Below, in pieces: positions 1 through 5,122 of a stretch of 6,201 bases of DNA (positions are counted from its first letter, which is position 1; every line of letters begins with the position of its first letter). A program made the translations under genes and the position numbers. Under the pieces are notes generated by a model, which ran no database searches, was not told where the DNA came from, and saw only the letters and a list, made by a program, of their open reading frames with translations. Origin of the DNA: Acidimicrobiaceae bacterium (GTDB taxonomy: Bacteria > Actinomycetota > Acidimicrobiia > Acidimicrobiales > Microtrichaceae); the NCBI GenBank assembly GCA_003514205.1, contig DORQ01000294.1, forward strand, positions 3,569 through 9,769. The letters are read 5' to 3'.

Positions 1-836
1 ATGATCTTGCCGTTGCCGCGGACCGGGCCGTCGAGCCGCTGGAGGTTGCAATTCACCACCCACGTCAGATTGCCAAGGTTTTCTCGACCGGCAAGCGAAA
101 TGGCTCCCAAGGTCTCCGGCTCATCGCACTCGCCGTCACCAACGAAGCACCACACCCGGGACTCGTCGGTTGCATCAATTCTCCGGTTGTGGAGATATCG
201 ATTGAATCGGGCGTGGTAGATCGAGTTGATTGGGCCGAGTCCCATCGAGACTGTCGGAAACTCCCAAAAATCGGGCATCAGTCGCGGGTGCGGGTAGCTG
301 GAGAGCCCGGCTGGGCCGAGTTCGCGACGAAAGCCGTTGAGCTGCGCCTCAGAAAGGCGGCCCTCAAGGAACGCTCGGGCGTAGATTCCGGGAGCAGCAT
401 GGCCCTGGAAGTAGATGTGATCTCCGGGCGACCCGTTGTCCTTGCCGCGGAAGAAGTGGTTGAACCCCACGTCGTAGAGCGCAGCCGAGGATGCGAAGGT
501 CGAAAGGTGCCCGCCGATGCCTTCGGAATGGTGGTTCGCGCGGACGACCATTGCAACAGCGTTCCAACGGATGAACGTGCGAATGCGGCGCTCGCACTGA
601 ACATCGCCCGGAAACCAGGGTTGCGCGTCGACTGGGATGGTGTTGACGTATGGCGTACTGACCGACTTCGGACCGGGCAGTCCGAGAAGCTCGCCCTCAT
701 TGAGCAACAGGGAGAGCAAGTAACTTCCGCGAGCCTTCCCCCGATGTTCAACGACTGCTTTCAGCGAATCAATCCATTCAGCAGTCTCCGTGGGGTCAAT
801 GTCTGGAAGCTGTTGGATGAATTGGTCATTTGGCAT
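1..836 (-). CDS. aceE: Pyruvate dehydrogenase E1 component, homodimeric type (N-terminal 278 residues, cut by the window edge)
   Basis: This is the thiamine-diphosphate-dependent E1 subunit of the cytoplasmic pyruvate dehydrogenase complex. It decarboxylates pyruvate and passes the acetyl group to the lipoyl domain of E2. The minus-strand frame is open from the ATG at 836-834 to the left edge without a stop. It follows E. coli AceE closely from memory: 'NTIPVD' at 65-70, '[12 protein letters not shown]' from 82, '[16 protein letters not shown]' from 108, 'NHFFRGKD' from 126, '[19 protein letters not shown]' from 142, and '[13 protein letters not shown]' from 179. The ThDP/Mg motif begins at GDG 233-235 and ends at NCN 262-264, with the family's usual spacing, followed by '[14 protein letters not shown]'. 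The family is about 890-920 residues, so roughly a third is visible. The start is supported by N-terminal agreement with the family and by a TAnnnT box 7 nt upstream. There is no usable Shine-Dalgarno sequence. This single-chain E1 is used by Actinobacteria and Proteobacteria. The identification is very secure. Confidence 0.97.
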   Translation of the reverse strand, partial: MPNDQFIQQLPDIDPTETAEWIDSLKAVVEHRGKARGSYLLSLLLNEGELLGLPGPKSVSTPYVNTIPVDAQPWFPGDVQCERRIRTFIRWNAVAMVVRANHHSEGIGGHLSTFASSAALYDVGFNHFFRGKDNGSPGDHIYFQGHAAPGIYARAFLEGRLSEAQLNGFRRELGPAGLSSYPHPRLMPDFWEFPTVSMGLGPINSIYHARFNRYLHNRRIDATDESRVWCFVGDGECDEPETLGAISLAGRENLGNLTWVVNCNLQRLDGPVRGNGKI

Positions 837-843
837 CGTCACC

Positions 844-849
844 AAGCTA
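844..849 (-). promoter_or_regulatory. Putative -10 box of aceE (leaderless arrangement)
   Basis: On the minus strand TAGCTT lies exactly 7 nt before the aceE ATG (836-834). A transcript starting the usual distance downstream would begin at or next to the A of the ATG, giving a leaderless mRNA. The only purine-rich stretch before the ATG, GGTG, is too close to act as a good ribosome binding site. No convincing -35 hexamer is visible. Inferred from position and from the same arrangement at other starts in this window. Confidence 0.55.
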
Positions 850-874
850 CGCGTTGAGCACGGATGATGTGGGT

Positions 875-890
875 GAAACCATCGAGTTTC
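875..890. repeat. Short inverted repeat GAAAC-N6-GTTTC between aceE and rnhA
   Basis: GAAAC (875-879) and GTTTC (886-890) are perfect 5-bp arms separated by CATCGA. They lie about 26 bp upstream of the aceE -10 box, in the 149-bp divergent region (837-985), so they could be an operator acting on aceE. Five-bp arms are common by chance. Apart from this and the two -10 boxes I see nothing else in this divergent region. Confidence 0.25.
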
Positions 891-973
891 CTGTCGCTGG
901 AACCCTCTGCTGGACTCGTGGCCTCGTTGGCCTGTGAGTATTCCGTCGTGCGCGTCAGTTGGGAGCTGAGCGC

Positions 974-979
974 TAGGTT
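974..979 (+). promoter_or_regulatory. Putative -10 box of rnhA (leaderless arrangement)
   Basis: TAGGTT is followed by 6 nt (GAGCAG) and then the GTG start of rnhA at 986. The predicted transcription start coincides with the start codon. There is no GGAGG-like sequence at normal spacing. No good -35 is visible. Inferred from spacing. Confidence 0.5.
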
Positions 980-985
980 GAGCAG

Positions 986-1480
986 GTGTCGCTTGTGATC
1001 TATACCGATGGTGCGTGTCGAGGAAACCCCGGACCAGGAGGGTGGGCTTGGGCAGTGAATGAAGCCGAGTCTGGGTCTGGTTCCGATGCAGCAACCACGA
1101 ACCAAAGGATGGAGCTGACGGCGGCCTTCGAAGCGGTGAAAGCACACCCTGACGAACACATTGAGATTCGAAGTGACTCAACGTACGTCGTGAACTGTTT
1201 CGAGAAGCAGTGGTGGAAAGGCTGGCACGCTCGGGGCTGGAAGAACAGCCAACGACAGCCAGTCGCCAACAGAGATCTGTGGGAACCGTTCATCGACCAT
1301 GTGTTGGCTCGAGGAAATGTTCGTTTCACCTGGGTGAAGGGCCATTCCACCGATGTCATGAATCAGCTCGTTGACCGGCTCGCAGTTGAGGCCTCATATC
1401 GGGTCACTGACGAGGAGATTGAAGCGGCAACGGTTCCCAGCACCCCAACCCCGAGCAGCAGTCAAGACTCCTTATTCTGA
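986..1480 (+). CDS. rnhA: Ribonuclease HI with a C-terminal QDSLF tail
   Basis: RNase HI cuts the RNA strand of RNA:DNA hybrids, removing R-loops and primer remnants in the cytoplasm. The 164-residue product carries all catalytic residues of the bacterial type I enzyme: D8 in '[16 protein letters not shown]', E43 in 'NQRMEL', D64 in 'RSDSTYV', and D130 in 'NQLVDRLA', with the general-base histidine H120 in 'WVKGHS'. The basic/aromatic segment '[16 protein letters not shown]' at about 73-88 corresponds to the substrate-handle region of the E. coli enzyme. The start is a GTG seven codons before the catalytic Asp, normal for the family. The fold ends near residue 147; a Pro/Ser/Thr-rich linker (about 150-159) then leads to a terminal QDSLF, which fits the QxxLF sliding-clamp-binding pattern. 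The gene is divergent from aceE and is followed by the lipoprotein gene after 86 bp. The enzyme call is secure; the tail's function is inferred. Confidence 0.95.
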   Translation: MSLVIYTDGACRGNPGPGGWAWAVNEAESGSGSDAATTNQRMELTAAFEAVKAHPDEHIEIRSDSTYVVNCFEKQWWKGWHARGWKNSQRQPVANRDLWEPFIDHVLARGNVRFTWVKGHSTDVMNQLVDRLAVEASYRVTDEEIEAATVPSTPTPSSSQDSLF

Positions 1481-1484
1481 TGGG

Positions 1485-1490
1485 TATTAT
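1485..1490 (+). promoter_or_regulatory. Candidate -10 box for the lipoprotein gene
   Basis: TATTAT, five of six matches to TATAAT, lies just after the rnhA stop codon. It would give a leader of about 70 nt before the ATG at 1567. No clear -35 is visible 16-18 bp upstream, where the sequence is still rnhA coding. The gene could instead be transcribed by read-through from rnhA. A small hairpin, CTCAG-TAG-CTGAG (1529-1541), lies in the leader; nothing indicates a regulatory role. Confidence 0.3.
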
Positions 1491-1554
1491 TTCTCCTCGC
1501 CATCTGCTCAAATCTCCGTACTGTGCAGCTCAGTAGCTGAGGTTTCAGCGCACC

Positions 1555-1560
1555 GAGGAG
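1555..1560 (+). promoter_or_regulatory. Shine-Dalgarno sequence that decides the lipoprotein start
   Basis: GAGGAG sits 6 nt upstream of the ATG at 1567 but only 3 nt from an in-frame TTG at 1564. The spacing favours ATG 1567. It is one of only two strong Shine-Dalgarno sequences in the window. Confidence 0.75.
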
Positions 1561-1566
1561 AGATTG

Positions 1567-2592
1567 ATGTTGGCAGGGAGAAACAGGAAAGCGCTTGTTG
1601 TCGGGTGTTTGGTCGTGGCGGTTGCGCTCTCTGGATGTGACCTCCGCTCACTCTCAGGACTTCGCTTCGCCAAGGTCGGCACCCGTTGTACGAAGGCTGG
1701 GGACTTCGCACGGGACGTCTCCTTCGTGCTCGTGTGCGGTCGCAAGAAGACCTGGGAACGAAAGATGTCTGTCTCCGAGGCAGATACGCTGCTCCGCGAC
1801 TACGAGCAGCGGACCAATCCCCGTCGAATCGAGGGTGCAATTGACTCAGTGTCCGCGATGAATGGTCCCTGGATTCGGGTTCAAGGGTGGGCCATCAGCT
1901 CCCAGCCAACCTTCGAGTTGCCCTTGCAGGTCGGAATGAGTGTGAACGGTCGTGAAGCTGCCATTCTTCCGACAAACCAGCGGCTGCAAGTCCGCACTGC
2001 GAATGAATATGACCTGACAGGAACCGACTCCGTATATCGATTCCCTCGACCGAGCGATGTGAGTCAGGCGTCGGGCATCGACGTCATGGTGAACGCCACT
2101 GCGCGAATCAACGAGGTCTGCTTGACCACGAAGGAATGGAACTTCGGGAACGGGGGAGCCGTACTGGATCCCCGACTCGTCTGCACCACCTTCGAGGCCG
2201 ATGATTGGATTGACCCCAATGAGCTTCCATTCTCGATGGACCAAATCCAAATAGCGCCCGAGGAGGTCACCGTTACCGGCTGGGCACTCCCCTTGAATGA
2301 ATCTGCCTACGGGAGTTACCGGCTTCCTGATCTGTCAGTTGGGTTCTACTCCGAGGACTATCAGGACTACTACTGGGTTGATAGCCCAGTAGATCTGCTC
2401 ATTCCCCGGCCAGATGTTGCTGCGTTGTACCCCGGCTACGGAGATTCCCTTGGGTTCTCTGTCACCGAAGAGCTCTTCGAAGGCTATTGGACCGTCTGTA
2501 CATTCCGGCGCAACGAAGGCCGAATTGTATTGCCCTTGGCTAGTGGCGAGTCACGAGATCGGTGCGCGAGGATTCGAGTACCGGGTCTGTAG
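1567..2592 (+). CDS. Secreted lipoprotein with two GWA/RPDV-type modules
   Basis: The 341-residue product has a lipoprotein signal: basic n-region (RNRK), hydrophobic stretch 9-20, and lipobox LSGC with the lipidated cysteine at C24. It should therefore be exported and anchored to the outer face of the membrane. Residues 33-63 show a 'GTRC...LVC...W' pattern (C41, C57) that I recognise from many actinobacterial exported proteins. Two related segments follow. One is around 'WIRVQGWAI' (GWA at 107-109). The other runs from 'EEVTVTGWALP' (GWA at 238-240) through 'RPDVAALYPGYGDSLGF' (281-297) to 'YWTVC'. The second matches the GWA...RPDV...G...GF...VC module common in actinobacterial surface proteins; the first has lost RPDV. 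Each segment ends in a cysteine pair with near-equal spacing (C185/C206, C311/C333). No catalytic motif is visible. A binding or adhesion role is possible but unproven. Confidence 0.85.
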   Translation: MLAGRNRKALVVGCLVVAVALSGCDLRSLSGLRFAKVGTRCTKAGDFARDVSFVLVCGRKKTWERKMSVSEADTLLRDYEQRTNPRRIEGAIDSVSAMNGPWIRVQGWAISSQPTFELPLQVGMSVNGREAAILPTNQRLQVRTANEYDLTGTDSVYRFPRPSDVSQASGIDVMVNATARINEVCLTTKEWNFGNGGAVLDPRLVCTTFEADDWIDPNELPFSMDQIQIAPEEVTVTGWALPLNESAYGSYRLPDLSVGFYSEDYQDYYWVDSPVDLLIPRPDVAALYPGYGDSLGFSVTEELFEGYWTVCTFRRNEGRIVLPLASGESRDRCARIRVPGL

Positions 2593-2633
2593 ACTGCCCG
2601 TCGTCCGGCCTTCCAACACCGAGCGGCCAGATT

Positions 2634-3149
2634 TCAGACCTGTTCACTCTGAAAGAGCTGGCGCAGCGTCGCGTAGGCCTCATTCAGTTGCTTGGACTTC
2701 GTCTCTGCTTCTCGCTGCGCCTCGCGCCCGAGGGAGGCGACGAGGTCTGGGTGGTTCGAACGAAGCAGTTTTCGATGAGCAGCCGTAATCGTTGCCCAGT
2801 CAGCATCGCGGGAAACCCCCAGAACGGCGAAGGGGTCAACGTCGGTTCCCGAAATCTCGTTGGTCTCGTGAAAGAGCGATTCGTGGGTGAAGTACTCGGT
2901 GAAGGTGCTATGTCGCCCAGACTCGACCGTTTCGGGTCGCCGATCTCGTACGAACGCTGTGCCGACGATCGAGAACTCCCGGCTTCCGGGCTCGACAGGG
3001 TCGAGTCTCGGAAGCTTGACCCGCCCGCCAGGAAAGCTGTTGGAGGTCAACGGGGGCGAGGCGGCGTTGTGGTCTTGACGTTGTGTCGAGGGTGAACGGT
3101 CCGGAGCCATGAATTCTGTATCGGAGGTTCTAGGAACGACCTTCAACAT
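2634..3149 (-). CDS. Short J-domain (DnaJ-like, type III) protein
   Basis: The C-terminal half is a J-domain, which stimulates the ATPase of a DnaK-type Hsp70. It reads 'DPFAVLGVSRDADWATITAAH' onward from residue 105, with the essential HPD motif intact at 133-135 ('SNHPDLV') and a closing helix 'KQLNEAYATLRQLF' (153-166). There is no G/F-rich region, zinc-finger or substrate-binding domain, so this is a type III J-protein rather than housekeeping DnaJ. Residues 1-100 are polar and not recognised by me; they may target a specific client. The start is uncertain: ATG 3149 (171 residues, weak GAAAG upstream) is preferred, while ATG 3110 (158 residues) has no visible ribosome binding site. The frame stays open to 3395, but that part is antisense to the neighbouring dehydrogenase. 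The gene converges on the lipoprotein gene with 41 bp between stops and no clear terminator hairpin there. Confidence 0.82.
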   Translation of the reverse strand: MLKVVPRTSDTEFMAPDRSPSTQRQDHNAASPPLTSNSFPGGRVKLPRLDPVEPGSREFSIVGTAFVRDRRPETVESGRHSTFTEYFTHESLFHETNEISGTDVDPFAVLGVSRDADWATITAAHRKLLRSNHPDLVASLGREAQREAETKSKQLNEAYATLRQLFQSEQV

Positions 3150-3181
3150 TTTCTTTCGTGGATCTCGATACTGGGATTTTC

Positions 3182-3207
3182 TTGACCAGTTGGTCGGGTT
3201 ATAGGGT
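3182..3207. promoter_or_regulatory. Overlapping divergent promoter elements and a small palindrome
   Basis: The gap between the J-protein and dehydrogenase starts is only 64 bp (3150-3213). On the plus strand TAGGGT (3202-3207) lies exactly 6 nt before the ATG at 3214, a leaderless arrangement. TTGACC (3182-3187) resembles a -35 but is 14 bp away, shorter than ideal. On the minus strand TATAAC (3203-3198), a good -10, overlaps the plus-strand box. The inverted repeat GACCA-GT-TGGTC (3184-3195) sits between the two and could be an operator acting on both genes. An alternative reading is that AGGG at 3203-3206 acts as a weak ribosome binding site for the dehydrogenase. Confidence 0.45.
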
Positions 3208-3213
3208 TGCCGA

Positions 3214-3990
3214 ATGGATATTTCTGGTGCTTCAGCAATTGTTACTGGTGGTGCGTCTGGCCTCGGCGAGGCAACCTCGCGACTATTGGCAGAGAAGGGA
3301 ATGCGGGTTGTGGTCATGGATCTCGACCGGCAGCAGGAGCGTGGTGATGCGCTAGCTAAGGAGATCGGCGGCGTGTTCGCTGCGGCCGATGTCACTAGCG
3401 AGGAGCAGGTTCAGGCAGCTGTTGCGGCCGCCGTGGAGATGGGTCCACTTCGAGCCTTGGTCAACTGCGCCGGCATCGGCTGGGCGACTCGGACCATTGG
3501 TCGCAACGGCGAACCGCACGATCTCGAGATGTTCCGCAAGGTCGTGGAGATCAACCTTGTCGGTACCTTCAACTGCATTCGACTCGCTGCGTCAGCAATG
3601 AACTCGAATGAGGCCGACGCTGATGGCCAAAAGGGTGCCATCGTCAATACCGCGTCGGTTGCCGCGTACGACGGGCAGATCGGGCAAGCCGCGTACTCCG
3701 CATCCAAGGGCGGCGTTGTGGGCATGACGCTCACCGTTGCTCGCGACCTTGGTGCTGCAGGGATTCGTGTGAACACGATCGCTCCAGGCCTCATCGACAC
3801 CCCAATTTACGGTGAGGGAGAAGGAGCCGACGCATTCAAGGCAGCCCTCGGAGCGTCTGTGTTGTTCCCGAAGCGACTTGGTCTCGCTTCAGAGTTTGCG
3901 TCCCTCGCGCTTGAGCTGATCACGAACAACTACATGAACGCTCAGGACATTCGTATCGACGGCGGCATCCGGATGCCACCGAAGGCATAA
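3214..3990 (+). CDS. Short-chain dehydrogenase, type II 3-hydroxyacyl-CoA dehydrogenase (HSD10-like)
   Basis: This is a classical short-chain dehydrogenase of 258 residues, predicted to oxidise (S)-3-hydroxyacyl-CoA with NAD+ in fatty-acid or branched-chain acyl-CoA breakdown. The cofactor motif TGGASGLG is at 11-18. The acidic residue D36 after the second beta strand ('VVVMDLDR') indicates NAD rather than NADP. 'NCAG' is at 84-87, and the catalytic tetrad is N114, S148 ('NTASVAA'), Y161 and K165 (YSASK). The combination of 'GQIGQAAYSASKGGVVGMTL' (154-173), 'RVNTIAPGLIDTP' (185-197), 'LFPKRLG' (217-223) and the terminal 'RIDGGIRMPPK' is the signature of the HSD17B10/HSD10 group rather than of FabG. 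The start directly precedes the first strand and gives the family's normal length. The gene is monocistronic: divergent from the J-protein gene and convergent with the HAD gene. Substrate is inferred from family. Confidence 0.93.
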   Translation: MDISGASAIVTGGASGLGEATSRLLAEKGMRVVVMDLDRQQERGDALAKEIGGVFAAADVTSEEQVQAAVAAAVEMGPLRALVNCAGIGWATRTIGRNGEPHDLEMFRKVVEINLVGTFNCIRLAASAMNSNEADADGQKGAIVNTASVAAYDGQIGQAAYSASKGGVVGMTLTVARDLGAAGIRVNTIAPGLIDTPIYGEGEGADAFKAALGASVLFPKRLGLASEFASLALELITNNYMNAQDIRIDGGIRMPPKA

Positions 3991-4005
3991 GGCCTTCGCC
4001 TTCGG
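3979..4005 (+). terminator. Stem-loop around the dehydrogenase stop codon
   Basis: CCGAAGGC (3979-3986) and GCCTTCGG (3998-4005) form a perfect 8-bp stem with an 11-nt loop that contains the TAA stop (3988-3990). A competing shorter pairing, GAAGGC with GCCTTC (3981-3986 and 3992-3997), is also possible. There is no T-run after it. It may assist termination or protect the 3' end, but ribosomes would disrupt it while translating. Confidence 0.4.
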
Positions 4006-4012
4006 GCCGACA

Positions 4013-4058
4013 ATTCTTCGAGAAGAATCGAGCCGCAGCCTACGGGTTGCGGCTCGAT
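4013..4058. terminator. Bidirectional terminator between convergent genes, with a UACG tetraloop
   Basis: ATCGAGCCGCA (4027-4037) and TGCGGCTCGAT (4048-4058) form a perfect 11-bp stem. It extends by a G-U and two C-G pairs to the loop TACG (4041-4044), closed by C-G, which is the unusually stable cUACGg tetraloop on the plus-strand RNA. A smaller hairpin, ATTCTT-CGAG-AAGAAT (4013-4028), abuts it and shares two bases. Neither side has a long T-run (CTTT follows on the plus strand), as is common in actinobacterial terminators. The minus-strand HAD stop codon lies in the loop. The position between converging stops strongly suggests termination of both transcripts. Confidence 0.75.
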
Positions 4059-4672
4059 CGCTTTCCGACCCAGGTTGGATGGTCGGCCATCTGCAGGAGA
4101 TGCTCGTCGCCTGAGCTATCGCCGTAGGCCCAGATCCGGGGGCTTTCAATTGCTTTCTCCTCGAGCCAGGCCCGCAACCTTGTGGCCTTCTCCTCGCAGC
4201 GCACATTCGGTCGAGCGAGTTGGCCGGTTGCTCGTCCGGTCGAGTCGGCCGCCAGTTCGACGCCGATCACGGACTCGAATCCGAGCGACTCGGCAATCGG
4301 GCGCAAGTAGTACACGAGTGAGGCGGAGACAATCACTAGTCGGTGTTCCTGTGACTTGTGCCAAGCAATGCGTTCCAGAGTGGCTGGTCTGAAAAGTCTC
4401 GTTAGCGAGCCGGCGTACTCGTGGCCAGCCTGTTCAATTTCGGCCATTGAGCGGCCCTTGAACACCAGTCCGAGTGTGCGTTCCTTGGCAAGGTCGCGCT
4501 TGGCCGAGTTGTTGAATCCCGCGGCGAGTGCTGGCCCCGTTCGCAAGAGGGCGCGTGCCGCTCGTGGCGGTCCGCCTGCCGCGAACATGAATCCAAGCAG
4601 TGTGTCGCGGGTGGTGATGGTGCCGTCGAAGTCGAAGGCCGCTACACCGAGGCGAGTATCGGTCGTGGTCAT
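4040..4672 (-). CDS. HAD-superfamily subfamily IB phosphatase (SerB-like fold)
   Basis: The 210-residue protein belongs to the HAD-IB group, cytoplasmic phosphomonoesterases related to phosphoserine phosphatase. All four HAD motifs are visible. Motif I is DFDGT at 14-18, with D14 the predicted nucleophile and D16 the acid/base. Motif II is 'VIVSAS' with S116. Motif III is the lysine at about K163 ('EKATRL'). Motif IV is 'YGDSSGDEHLL' with D185 and D189 for Mg2+. Residues 22-100 form the helical cap between motifs I and II. It resembles the HAD-IB hydrolases of about 200-220 residues of unassigned substrate more than true SerB. Its ATG overlaps the stop of the upstream SRPBCC gene (ATGA) and has no ribosome binding site, so translation is probably coupled. 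Its last codons and TAG stop form one arm and the loop of the downstream terminator. Fold and active site are secure; substrate is unknown. Confidence 0.9.
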   Translation of the reverse strand: MTTTDTRLGVAAFDFDGTITTRDTLLGFMFAAGGPPRAARALLRTGPALAAGFNNSAKRDLAKERTLGLVFKGRSMAEIEQAGHEYAGSLTRLFRPATLERIAWHKSQEHRLVIVSASLVYYLRPIAESLGFESVIGVELAADSTGRATGQLARPNVRCEEKATRLRAWLEEKAIESPRIWAYGDSSGDEHLLQMADHPTWVGKRSSRNP

Positions 4673-5118
4673 GTGATGCTGTGTCGACGGTTCTGAAGAA
4701 ACGCGTCAAGGTTCTCGAGAGTCCGTTCCATGTTCGGAATGTGCCGGCGCGGGTAGTGAAGGAGCTCGATTCCCTTTGGCGCAATGGCGGTCGACCAGTC
4801 GAAAGACTCTGTGACGCGCGTGCCGCCTTCTACTGCTTCGAGCTCGTAGCGCCAACGATGCCCGCCAATATGGGCCCAGGCAATTCGTTTGTCTCGTTCA
4901 AACTCCACGACCTCACTGGAGATCGTGTACGGAATGCCGAGCTTCATCTTCATTCCGAAGCGGCTTCCGAGCGTCAGGCGATCCACCTTGCCTGACGGTG
5001 ACCGAACTGTTCCAGATCCGTCGATCACATGGTGCAGGGAAGCATCAGTGAGAACCTCAAAGACCTCATGAGGTTCGGCATTGATGATTCGTTGGGCGGA
5101 AACGATCTGGGTTGGCAT
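4669..5118 (-). CDS. SRPBCC (START/Bet v 1-like) family protein
   Basis: The 149-residue protein has the SRPBCC helix-grip layout. An N-terminal strand and helix 'SAQRIINAEPHEVFEVLTDASLHHVID' covers about 7-33. A run of antiparallel strands spans about 46-108: 'LGSRFGMKM', 'YTISSEVVEFERDKRIAW', 'WRYELEAVEGGTRVTESFDW'. A long C-terminal helix covers about 127-146. This fold encloses a hydrophobic pocket for lipids or polyketide-like ligands; no catalytic residues can be assigned and the ligand is unknown. It is the middle gene of a three-gene operon. It starts 4 nt after the stop of the TIGR01777-type gene, with a strong ribosome binding site overlapping that stop, and it overlaps the HAD gene by 4 nt. 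SRPBCC proteins are, as I recall, often adjacent or fused to TIGR01777 proteins, which suggests a shared small-molecule or lipid-linked function. Confidence 0.85.
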   Translation of the reverse strand: MPTQIVSAQRIINAEPHEVFEVLTDASLHHVIDGSGTVRSPSGKVDRLTLGSRFGMKMKLGIPYTISSEVVEFERDKRIAWAHIGGHRWRYELEAVEGGTRVTESFDWSTAIAPKGIELLHYPRRHIPNMERTLENLDAFLQNRRHSIT

Positions 5119-5122
5119 GCCT

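Noticed and set aside
189..857. Plus-strand open frame of 222 codons across the left part
   Set aside because: It is the antisense shadow of aceE, whose minus-strand frame matches E1 motifs along its full visible length.
1521..1542. Riboswitch or attenuator in the lipoprotein leader
   Set aside because: Only one 5-bp hairpin with a 3-nt loop (or an alternative 5-bp pairing) is visible; nothing resembles a known riboswitch or a leader peptide.
1564..1566. TTG as start of the lipoprotein
   Set aside because: It would sit only 3 nt from the GAGGAG ribosome binding site; the ATG directly after it has normal 6-nt spacing.
2593..2633. Terminator between the lipoprotein and J-protein genes
   Set aside because: Only 4-bp GGCC repeats are present, with no stable stem and no T-run.
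2562..3095. Plus-strand frame of 177 codons between the lipoprotein and dehydrogenase genes
   Set aside because: It overlaps the J-domain coding sequence on the other strand, begins inside the end of the lipoprotein gene, and shows no recognisable motif.
3182..3205. TTGACC plus TATAGG as a classical sigma-70 promoter for the dehydrogenase
   Set aside because: The spacer would be only 12 bp. TAGGGT six nt before the ATG fits better, although TTGACC is still only 14 bp from it.
3150..3395. N-terminal extension of the J-protein to an ATG at 3395
   Set aside because: This stretch is antisense to the dehydrogenase gene's cofactor-binding region, has shadow-like composition (Ser/Pro/Arg rich), and would place the start inside a well-supported gene.
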